Origin: Gnetum montanum
Lineage: Eukaryota > Streptophyta > Gnetopsida > Gnetales > Gnetaceae
Direction of reading: 5' to 3'
NCBI GenBank assembly: GCA_015680685.1
Contig: MNCI01012629.1
Location: 247,655 to 311,654, forward strand
DNA length: 64,000 nucleotides
The stretch's first letter is position 1. Every line of letters starts with the position of its first letter. This document shows, piece after piece, positions 21,501-31,254 of the stretch. The notes beneath the pieces were generated by a model. It made no database searches. It saw only the letters and a program-made list of their open reading frames with translations, and had not been told where the DNA came from. The position numbers and the translations under genes were made by a program.

Positions 21501-24394
21501 CGTTGTATTTTTTTTAGAGCCTGTTTGACTTGCGTAAGGGTGTCAAAGAGATCTCACCCATGATCGGGTTGCTTGTCATCCTTTTCCTCTTCCATTCGCC
21601 CCAAGAGATGAATTTCACGGGGAGACGTGACACTTGGTTGAGGCTTGTGTTTCCTTTGGCTAGGAGGAGATAATTGCTTTCATGTAACCTGTTTGTTTTT
21701 GGCAAGTGGGGCTAAAGGTACAAAAGCAAGGGGTTTAGGCTTGGGGAACCCTAGCGTAAGAGGGTCCTTGTCCACATCAACAGTAACAGTAAGAGGATTT
21801 GACTTAGAAGACTGCCCTTGCACAGGAGGGGCTGTTGATAGTTTTGGCACCCTGATGACTAAGGGTTCCCTGGGTGTAGGCGTGGGCTAGGCTGCGGCTT
21901 TAATGATAGCAGGCTGTTGGGAAGTATTCTAAGATGAAGTTCGGAGGATGAAAGGTTACCTCGGGGCACCTCCCGTTGGTGTTGATGGAATCGTTGTTTG
22001 GGGCGAGTGAGGGTGCGTTCACAACACGAAAGGTCGCTTTGGCTGCACTTGATCATCGCCCTCTGCTCCTACCACATTGATTGTGTACCCTACGTTGTTT
22101 GCATTCAATGGGTCTTGGTACACATGCATGGCCTGGTTTTCCAGGTGCATCGGGCTACTGCTCTCTAAGATCAAGTCACCTTGATCTATCAGAAGCTGAA
22201 TGTCATCCTTCAACACCTAGCAGTAGTCTGTGTCATGGCCACACAATTAGTGGTAGTCGCAGAATCGGTCCAACCTAAATTTTTTGGGAACTGGCAATTC
22301 ATTATGTTGGGCCAAAGAAGGGTTTTTGAGCAGCTCACAATGGTGTCTGTGGTGTTTTAGAGCCTCCTCAGACACCATCTTGTGTCGAATATGGCCAGTT
22401 CCCAATAATTGTTTGAGGAGTTCAGAAGGCTTTGCGGGTAAGGCCATGTAATTTGAGCGATCTTTACGCTCAAATTTAGGCCTTGACTGTGGAGGTGCTT
22501 CAGGGGCAGAAGAGGTTTCTTGATTAGCGTCATTTGAGCTAGTTGTCAGCTCGACTGGCTCCGTAGTTGTTTTCTTGTTATTGTTGTTCTTCTTTTTGGC
22601 CCCTTTAGCAATTGCCACCACTGTCATTGTTGTGGCTTTGCCTTTATCCTTGTCCTTGCTATGGGCATTCTTGTAGACCACGTATGTCGGATATTTACTA
22701 GCCTCCATCATGTCTTGGATGCTCTTAGTCTGAGCAAAGGCTTGGCTGAGGGAGAGGGGAACGAGGTAATAAAACTTAAACTTGATAAAGTCGTTGACTG
22801 CTCCCTTGAAGATTGCCAGTAAATGAGCCTCCATGATGGGTTCACGAATTTCATTCTAGGTGGCACTCCACCACTGTATAAAATTTTGGACCGACTCGAG
22901 TGGGTCTTGTTTAACTCCCATGAGCTGGTCCAATATGACTTCTGGCTTCAGGTTGTATTTGAACCAAGTCACAAACTGGGTTAGCAGCTCCTCCAAAGTT
23001 GAAATGAAGGCACACGGGAGCGCTCGATACCATTCTAAAGCTTAACCCATTAAAGACATGGCAAAAGTGCAGATTATAGTATGTGGCCATTGTTGCAATA
23101 ATAAGGACTTTGACCTGAAAGTGACTAGATGGGCGTTAGGATTACCTTCCCCATTGTATTTTGTAAAATGAGGAAGGGGCATCCCAAGTGGCAACGACAA
23201 GACATGGACTACTGGACTAATAGGATCGTCATGGTAGAAATCCATGAATTGTACCACATCAGAACCAGCAGCCTTGAGATGCTTGACCTCCTCTGTAAGG
23301 GTCTGAATGAGCTAGAAGGCTTGATCCAGACCCATAGACGACGAGGTTGTCTGTGGAATGGCTGGTGGAGCTGCACCAGGTGGCGAAACGAAGGTAGCAG
23401 CTTGGCCAATAGTTGGTGCTATTGGAATGGTCCTTGCAGGTGGTGCCGCTTGTGGCATCCACCATCTGGTAGTTGGTGCAGATGGGGCAACCAACGTTAG
23501 CTGTGCCATTGGGTATGTTGTTTGTGTAACTGGAGGCATGAGCAACGATCCTGTAGCTGGGTTTAGCGCTTGTGGCACCTGGCTTTGATGATGGGGATGA
23601 TGGGGCATTTGCGCAGGATGCGCAACAGGAGGCATGTTGGGAGCCCACCATGTTGTGGTGGCTATCACAGTCATGTGAGTCGGGAGGAAGGTTGGTATTG
23701 TAGGTAATTGCAACGTAGGTGTTGCATGTACGTGTGGCGATGCAGGTGCAGGCACACGATGAGGTGGATTAGGTAATTGCACCTGCTGAGGAGTGATCTG
23801 TGATGGACCATCACCTAGGAAGATAGTCAGGAAGAGAAAATGTAAGCATGGCGAGTGCGGGACTTGATTCATGTTAGAAAATGTCAAAGGCATGGTGACC
23901 ATGAACAATGGATTTACACGAGACGTTGTGGAGGGAGGGGCCATGGTGAAATCAGCATGACTGCCTCCTTCAGAGTGAGATTCTAGATCGTCTTGCCCAT
24001 CATAAAGTGTCTCATCATGGAAAAAGACTTCTAGCTACTCTAACGATGTCTTTGCCATCAACATTTGATCTAGAATCCACTTTTGTTGCTCTGTCAGAGG
24101 TATGACAGTGCTAGGTGTAGGAATAAGTTCCTTCCCATTGCAGTACATGAACTCGTACTCTCGTTTTTCCTCGAGTTCTTGTGGATACAGAGGCAGGTTT
24201 GCTGCTAACTTAGCACAGAGGAAATTGTCGCTTTCCCTATGCTGAGCTTGTCCTTCAGGATCCTTATTTTGTAGCCTAAGGGAGCAGCATGGTCGCACCA
24301 AACTAAGTGGTTGCTCAACCATAGGAGGTGTGACTTGCATGGTCCAAGGGTTCTCAAGGCTAGCAGTGTCAACGGTAGTAGTTGATGTAGTCAT
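21501..24394 (-). pseudogene. gag: Element B gag
   Basis: This is the capsid and nucleocapsid polyprotein forming the virus-like particle. The likely start is the ATG at 24394, 232 bases inside the primer-binding site. A proline-rich segment (about 23950-23330) precedes the capsid core, which shows FYHDDPISPV, FTKYNGEGNPNAHL and LEWYRALP. The core continues with AHLLAIFKGAVNDFIKFKF. A lysine/asparagine-rich stretch near 22620-22570 is followed by a zinc-knuckle-like CDYH...GHDTDYC near 22265-22235 (C-X2-H-X4-H-X4-C). In-frame stops are few and mostly TAG. The region 22018-21501 is a Pro-rich linker to protease in another frame. The order and motifs match gag of element D (45680-47900). Confidence 0.88.
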
Positions 24395-24625
24395 TCTCTA
24401 CGTGATTGGTAAATCATGACTATGAAGATAAAGGTTGGAAAGACAAAGGAAAATCAATGTACTAATCGGGGCTTTCTATCTTGTAGGATTCCAGAGGAAT
24501 CGTTGGAGCGACCGATCTGCACCGCATAATCCCATAAACAACCTCAGAGGTATTATGTTTATGCTAATTGACAATGGGTACAGATAGCTTACAAGACTAC
24601 CTGTAAAATGTGGATCGGAGGTTCA

Positions 24626-24644
24626 GGCCCTCCTTCTAGCGCCA
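24626..24644 (-). other. Primer-binding site of element B
   Basis: On the minus strand the bases six after the LTR end read TGGCGCTAGAAGGAGGGCC, the position of the tRNA primer site. Element D has TGGCGCTAGAAGGAGGA after its 5' LTR (45323). I cannot assign the tRNA with certainty. Confidence 0.75.
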
Positions 24645-24650
24645 GAAAAC

Positions 24651-25948
24651 TATAACGACGGAGAACGTCAGTTGCTGTAAATACCAAATGAAAGTCCGTG
24701 TATACAGTTCAAACCCCAGATTTGTGTGAGGGCTATGCTGGAGAAAGACGAATCTGAGGTGCCCTGAACGGTCTTGTCAATCAGACAGGGACTTACATAA
24801 CTAGTAAATTTTTGTAATAATTTGATGGCAAAATTAAGATCCTTTATAAGGCGATGCAATGTTGTTAATCCTGGAAACAATTGAAAATGATGTAAACAAT
24901 TTAGATGTGATTGCCAGATCTATATAAATAGGATGCAAGGAATCAAATTTGTAGGGAATACGATTATAAGATTTGGGACTTATGAACACAATATGTTTGA
25001 TACAATGATTACAGGCAGGCTTCAGTTTGGACGAAGCACATGCCAGCAACAAGAAAGTTATCTAAAGATGAAACAAGCGAGGGTCAATCTACCTTGTTCT
25101 AGCCAATCTAGGCGCAAGGAAGTTGGACCCTAGGGAGAATATTAGGTAGCCGATTGTTTCTGATCAAGAGCTCTCGCCAATCACCTCCGATGTTCTCACG
25201 ATTGCTGATCCTCTTTTTTGTTCTCTTACCAATCTTGAAAGAAAAATTTTTGCCAACCCTTTGATCTTCGTCAATTGGAACATTTATAAGGTTAAGATCA
25301 GGAGAAAAATGCGGTTTAGGTGACACGTGTCTTGAATTTGCAAAATGTCGTTGACTTGATGTGATGGTTGTTGGGGTCTGCGGTGCCACATCACCTTATC
25401 CTCTAAAGCGTAACGTAGCGTAAACCGTTCTTGTTGAAGCTTTGGTGACAGGCAACTTCTTGATTATGCTACAGTATGTTGGAGAGAGTATTGCGCCGCA
25501 TGGACTGCTGATGCTTGTATTACGTTGCACCCTGCTAAATTACGCAGCACCACACCAGGTTACGCTTCATAGCGTAATCTAGCATAAAATAGTACACTTA
25601 CAGAAAATCGAAGTGTTGTTGAAGTTTTTGGGCATTTTCTGTCCTTAATGTTTTGTCGAATTGCTTTCTGACATTATGCTGCATTACGTCATGTTGCGTA
25701 ATGCAGTGTAAGGTACTGAAAAATAAAGGTTCTCAAAAACTAGAGATTTTGAAGGGTCGAAAACTTGCCGCTGTACACTCGTCATTTTGCTATCTTCTAG
25801 AATTCATTTGTGCTATGCTGTGTAGCATGGTAAGACAGGCTTTTAATCTGAAAAGGAACTTGCTGTGCCACGCCTTGTTGCGACTCTTTGCCTGAATCAC
25901 CAGCCTTTTGCTAAACCGCCGAGGCCTTGAAATTTTCACGGTGTTTCA
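24651..25948 (-). repeat. Element B 5' LTR
   Basis: This 1298-base LTR is in minus orientation and starts TGAAACACCGTGAAAATTT (25948). It ends GTCGTTATA at 24651, where the partner LTR has GTTACA, so the terminal CA has mutated. It drives the element, with U3 at the high-coordinate end; ACGCT/AGCGT-type repeats lie at about 25380-25720. A TATA-like TTTATATAG on the minus strand lies near 24919-24928. Differences from the 3' LTR are mainly transitions. Confidence 0.9.
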
Positions 25949-26457
25949 GGTTCATCTCCTAGTAAAAAAAGGAAAATCACAAAAAATATAAAAATAAAAA
26001 AACATGTCCCCAAGCAAAATTAGTAGAGCTATAATTTCACAATTGATCCAACCATGAATCCATGTTGACTCTCTCATAAGCATTTTGATAAGAGCTCACA
26101 ATTTTAAGGGCAAGTCATCTAGGTGTCATAGATGCTAACTCTCTCATAAGCATTCCAACAAGAGGTCACCATTTTGATGGCAATCCACCTTGGTGCCATG
26201 ATCAACATTAACCTTGCTAACTCTACATCTTGCAACATGACATCGTATTTGCATATTGCCTCCCCTATCATCCTTAGCGCATTCCCTACACCCTTTCCCT
26301 CTAGCATACTATAATCCTTAGCACTCTTAAGCATGGTGCAACAACATATTGTCAAGTACTGATGAGTGATGTTGGTGCCAAGTTTGCTATGATGTTTTGC
26401 TGTTCTTTGTTGATGTCTCTCAGGCCACTCCTCCAAACATCAACAAAGAAGGGCCAA
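25949..26457 (+). mobile_element. Element A, continuation: end of 3' untranslated region and polypurine tract
   Basis: The sequence starts with the right copy of GGTTC, then runs on as element A's 3' untranslated region. Element D shows the uninterrupted arrangement at about 50415 (AAGGTTCACCTCACAAAAAA). The stretch contains no gene. It ends in the polypurine tract CAACAAAGAAGGGCCAA (26441-26457) directly before the 3' LTR. Confidence 0.82.
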
Positions 26458-28209
26458 TGAAACACCACCAAATTTGGGCCATTGCATCTTAACTACAAAT
26501 TTGTCTAAGTGTCAACACAAGAAAATTTTTTTCTAAGTGTTGGGCCTATGCTCTCCACTACTGGGACTACACTCTAGAGTGTAGTTAATGTAGTCTACAA
26601 CACAAGTCCAGATTTGCAATATTTTTCTAAGTGTCGATAGTAACTACAAATTTTTCTAAGTGCCAAGACTATGCTCTCCACTAACAAGACTACACTCTAG
26701 AGCATAGTCAGCATAGTTAGCACACAAATGGCCAAGTTTGCAAATTTTCCTAAGTGTCAAGCTAGTGGCTGTAGAGCATGCTTGGCATGGAAGAAATAGT
26801 TTGGAAAATTTTCTAACTTCTAGGACTACGCTCCCTACTATGCTCTAAAGCTTATTCAGTGTAGTCTACATGAAGACACCACTTTTATAGAATTTTCTAA
26901 CTGGCGAGACTATGCTCAAGAGCATAGTTAGCATAGTCAGCATAGTCAGCATCAAGGCCCAATTTTATTTTTTTTTTTGTAGATTTCTTCTATCTATTGA
27001 GACCAAACTTGAGAGCATAGTTGAGTGTAGTCAACTGGAAGCCTAATTTTTGCAAAATAAGTGTGAGACTATGCTTTAGAGCGTAGTTGAGCATAGTCAT
27101 GTAGAACAGCCTCCAGAGGCCTCCAAAACGCAACACCGGCCTTCATCTCAGCTGCAACACTCCTCCAACAAGTAAGACTAGTAACTTGAATGTCTGTTGG
27201 ATCCCCCATTTGTTCCAAAATTGTACCTATGCTCAACATCACTCAAGAGAGTGGACAACGTAGTCTTAGAGCATAGTCTTCAAACTTGTACTATTTTGCA
27301 TTTTTTAAGTACATTGTAGTCTAGCACTTGCACATGTAGTTTGGTAGTGTAGTCATAGTCTGGTAGTCTTGCAAAGTCCATTGGAGCACATCAGCAAAGC
27401 ATCGTTTGCTTCAGTGGAAAGCGTGGTTGGGTGTAGTGTAGTCCTAACTATCCCACTACCACATGGCGCCTAATCAACAATTCACAGCAATCCTAACCTT
27501 ATAAATACTCCAACATTCTACATTCTAGGGGTTAACATTGAAGCATTTTGGCATTTCTCATTGGCAAACTCATTGGAGCATCTTGGCAAGAGCAGTGCGA
27601 GGCGAGAATTAGTACATTGGCAAGCACCTTTGCACACCACTGTAGACCACTGTAGCCCATAGGACACTATGGTGGCCAACTTGGAAGACATAGACTTCAT
27701 GATAGATGTCAATTTTTGTAGCCCAAACACCCTGAGACTCTAATTTCGCTACCTATTATGCCTGTTTGTACACCGCATACCTCCTCACCCTTCTTGTAGT
27801 TAACTATGCTTTCCCTATTTGGGATGGTGCCACTCTCTTTCTCGCTTCCTCCCTATGCAATTTCTTAAAATTATATTTGCATTCTGGCATCTTATTCACG
27901 TTTTTCGCTATTTTTGCATGTAACTACGCATTGACACCTTTGTTTTTAGGGGAAACCTTCGACTACGCTCACCCTTGTTGACATCATTAATGCTACAAAC
28001 ATCATGCAAACACTTAACAATGTTTCGGCATTGCATCTCGTAATAACAATGTTTTGACATAGCATCCAATTTGTCCTAGTTTGATTGAAAAGACTATTTT
28101 GTGTCATCTTTGCCTCGAATAGGCCCTCACGTGGATGCAAGGTCAAAGCTATGCACACTATGAACCTCTTGGTGTACCATTCTAGCCTTTGACATTTTCG
28201 GTCATGACA
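26458..28209 (+). repeat. Element A 3' LTR
   Basis: This LTR of about 1752 bases is in plus orientation. It starts TGAAACACCACC right after the polypurine tract and ends GGTCATGACA. U3 contains many copies of words such as GACTATGCTC and AGCATAGTTAGCATAGTC (26540-27330). A TATA box TATAAATA lies at 27500-27507, followed by sequence resembling the R/U5 part of element D's LTR. The partner 5' LTR is outside the window. The flanking five bases AGCAG (28210-28214) would be the target duplication. Confidence 0.8.
27500..27507 (+). promoter_or_regulatory. TATA box in element A LTR
   Basis: TATAAATA occurs in a context (CTAACCT-TATAAATACTCC) matching the promoter of element D's LTRs (CTAGCCC-TATAAATACC at 44703 and 51237). 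It marks the U3/R boundary region. Confidence 0.7.
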
Positions 28210-28499
28210 AGCAGTAAGATAGCCTCAAGCTCCAACAACACTAGGACACATTGAAGGATCATTCAAGTGACATGAGCCTTCACCTCCAAGCATTGTTTAA
28301 GACTTCATCACATCTCCATTTATTTAACAAGTGCATATTGAAGTTTCTACCAAGTGTCTAATTTTGTTGTAAAATTGCATCCATTTTTCTAATCTGTACA
28401 ATCTGGAACTTAGAGTTAGTCAATATCTCAATAAAGTTCCAGACTTTCCAAATTTTTGTAAGAAACTCAATCCCAATTTTGTTCAATCAAGGATGAATT

Positions 28500-29413
28500 T
28501 TTAGTTAGTCATGAAGATATGATGAAGTATTAATAACATAGGCTACACTGATGCATGCCCACTAATGTAGCCTTGTTAACATATCCCCATCCATGTATTC
28601 TATGATGCATTTACAAAAGTATGTTGATGTTGATGTAAGTGTTGCCTATATAAATGCATAGAACCCTTGCATTTATGGCACCTTTTAGTCATATCTTAGT
28701 CAAACTGATGCAATATCTTTCCATAGAAGTTAGAATATATTTCCTCTAAGTTCTTGTAGCGTGGATTCAAGAAATTGTATGAAATCTATTCAAGTGCATC
28801 TATACTTGGACACATTTGCATGAGTGGCAATAAAATTGAAATGTTTTCTATCCATTGCAACACTTAGATTAGCATAATTTTACTTTTCTTTAATCTAGTT
28901 TACATGCAATTTACTTTTTTGTTCTTAAGTAATTAATATTATTGTTCAAAAACAACATGAGCACAACCACTTCAAGCATAATATATTTACACTTGGTAAT
29001 CTCAGCAATGGATAATTAGTACATCTAGTAGTATACACTTGGTAACCCAATGACATTAATATACATTCAAGATATGTACAGTAAGTGGAATAGATACTCA
29101 ACGTTACGATAGTTAGTTAAGGAAGTAGTTAATTTGTTAGTTAATTTAAGCATTAAAGCTTTATTCATTTAATTATTTAGCAAGTAGGATAAAAAATAAA
29201 AAGCATAAAAATAAATATCTTATGCCTCAACCACACCTAATCATATGCATAGATTAATACAAGTGTTCATTGGAAAAACAATGACTTATAATTACATAAT
29301 TCACTCTATAAATATTGGCCACATAGGTAAATAAGGCCATAGAATTTGACTTGATTGCATGTAAATGATTGTGATTCATATGGTTGGGGATAGGGACTAC
29401 CTACTACTCATCA
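28500..29413 (+). repeat. Partial LTR of family Y
   Basis: This stretch is collinear with the right part of the LTR at 61236-62777. Shared landmarks are a TATA box (28647-28655, TATATAAAT), CACTTGGTAAT...TCAGCAATGGATA, and the end ACTCATCA at 29413. The left part is missing or unalignable; it may have been cut when element A inserted, since A's LTR ends at 28209. No primer-binding site follows it. Confidence 0.65.
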
Positions 29414-31200
29414 AATCCATAACCTCTTCTGCTACAACAACTTTTTCTTTATTCTTATATTTGTCATCTCCATTGTCCTTCTTTTTCTTATCTTTGTTTT
29501 TAGTAAATTCTTGCTTATATTTTCTTCTATATCTTTAGTGCAATTGTATACCTTTAATAAACAAAGTTCCATATCTTTTCAACTTTGGTTTCAATGTCAT
29601 TAATAGATTTTTGTATGAGAAAACTATTCCTTTGAATCACATCTTACATTGATTCCTTTTCTTGTGTTTCAAAAATTCTTATATTTCTTGTCCTAAGGGA
29701 AGGGTCCATGTTTTATTATTTATCTAATTCTTTCTTCCTTAACTTACCTTCTTTCCTAGTAAACTTTATATGTGATGAACTATCATTTCTAATAATGTTT
29801 CTTAGGTATATACACTAAGAGTCTCTCTTTTCTTATTTCTTAATGCATTAATTATAGCTACTTTCTTTGTGAAAATGCATGCTCACGGCATATATGGTTG
29901 CATCAAGGGATTGATGTATTTCTTATTTCCATCCTTGGATATTCTTCCTTAGATTTGACACTCTAAATTAACTCTGGATTTATCATTGATCAATTCTAAC
30001 ATTATTCTCTAACTTCGAATTAATTCTATGTGAAATGATCTATAAGAGCCTTTTGCCTCTTTAATAAGTATTCTTAAAAATAGTTTCAATTTCTGTCAAT
30101 CATTCTCGATATTTTGTAGGACACAAACATTGATAAAATCTTGAAGATGATGTTGCAAGTCATCATTAGGCATTGATAAAAGCTTGAAGATGATGTTGCA
30201 AGTCATCATTATATCCTCAAAATTTTGGAATATTATTCATATCAAGTCATTTATTACAACTATACCTTTGATACCTTGTAGAAATGTACACTACTTCTCT
30301 AATATTAATTATGCTTCTAGTGGCTAATACAGGTTCATCATAGTCTTCAGGATCATTATAATTATTGTAGTGGTGATCCCTTCTATGCTCTTCATGGTCT
30401 CTTTTTTTATGTCTTTTTTCTATGATCCTTTCCTCTTATTCATCTTCATCTTTATTAAGATATCTCTCTAAGATTCCTTCTTCTTTCTCTATCATGATCC
30501 CTAGGTAAGGTTCTTTTCCTATGTTTTCATTCATCTCTTTCAAAATCAGTCAATGAGTGTGATGTACAAGATGTAGGACTTGGAGAGGTGCTAACTTCTT
30601 CTTCTTTTTTGGTTCCTTGATTTATATCTTTTGGATCTATTGGAGATCCTAGGCCTTGAGTTTATTCTTGTTCTAGGGCCTTTTTTATTTCTTTCATGAT
30701 TTTCCACTAAGGTAGAATGTAACTTTTGTTGCCCCAAGTCTTCCTTGCATAGAATAGGTGGTCAAGAATTGGATCGATGATGACCATGAGACTTTTCAAC
30801 TTCATATTTTGCATTTCCTTTATTAGAAAGTATGATTATTTGAGATGATCATTTACCCTTTTCTTATTAATACCTCGCTTGCATTATTGCATCTCTTTGA
30901 AGTTGCACTTCAGTTGGCTGATATGGCCTTGTCATATTTTTAGTAATTTAATAATCCTCATGAGCATGGCTAAGACCAACTCAAAGTAATACTACTTGAA
31001 GCATTGAAGGTGCAAAATGACCTAGGGATACAACAATATTAGCTTTTAAGTCTCTCCATTTGAAATATTCATTTTGATGAAAAAATAAAGTGAAGTCTAG
31101 ATAGTATGGATTGGTATGAGTATAAGATATTCTTATTTGTGGTCCACTTTAGTTTTCTTCAATGTAGTTCCTATAATTACTCTAGTTAAGATCAATAGTA
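29414..31200 (-). pseudogene. gag: gag-like gene of family Y, opposed to the adjacent LTR
   Basis: The minus strand reads as a decayed gag. From high to low coordinate: TIDLNxSNYRNYIEE; a segment with LGHFAPSML and RPYQPTEVQLQRDA, matching LHHFVPLIL and RDYQQTKVQLIKDR in the plus-strand copy at 63116; a Ser/Arg/Lys-rich region; then a capsid-like DLQHHLQDF...NDxQKLKLF, matching DLQHHLQAFHNAC and NGWQKLKLFPMTL of element C gag. It ends in a lysine-rich tail and a stop inside the LTR. There are many stops and frame changes. The gag points toward an LTR of opposite orientation, so this is not a normal element; an inversion or a separate solo-LTR insertion is likely. Confidence 0.55.
30128..30213. 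repeat. Tandem duplication, 2 x 43 bases
   Basis: CATTGATAAAATCTTGAAGA... is repeated at 30128 and 30171 with a period of 43 bases and very few differences. It lies in the gag-like sequence (the DLQHHLQ region), so this copy carries a local duplication of its capsid segment. Confidence 0.85.
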
Positions 31201-31254
31201 GGTGGATAGATACTATTGATCTTAACGAGAGTAATTATAGGAACTACATTGAAG
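31157..31254. repeat. Long near-perfect hairpin (44-base arms)
   Basis: 31157-31200 and 31211-31254 are inverted copies with one mismatch, separated by the 10-base spacer GGTGGATAGA. The left arm is part of the gag-like frame (minus strand), so the right arm is an inverted duplicate of that coding stretch. The motif CTACTTGAAGCATTGAAG also recurs nearby at about 31000 and 31290, which points to local rearrangement. Confidence 0.9.

Larger units (their letters stand above)
8746..25948 (-). mobile_element. Element B: 17.2-kb Tat/Ogre-like Ty3/gypsy retrotransposon with antisense gene
   Basis: This is a complete minus-strand LTR retrotransposon nested in element A. Read from right to left it has a 5' LTR (25948-24651), primer-binding site (24644-24626), gag (24394 on), protease (21500-20679), a 5.5-kb spacer holding an opposite-strand multi-exon gene, pol (15120-11641), a motif array, a 3' untranslated region, a polypurine tract and a 3' LTR (10049-8746). 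The flanks carry the duplication GGTTC. Large size, dual RNase H and a long protease-RT spacer with an acceptor-like site before RT all fit Tat/Ogre elements. The LTRs look roughly nine-tenths identical by eye, so it is younger than A but not recent. All genes carry stops, so this copy is defective. Confidence 0.92.

Noticed and set aside
23129-23588. Plus-strand frames of 76-123 codons
   Set aside because: They are mirror images of the proline-rich gag segment of element B on the minus strand.
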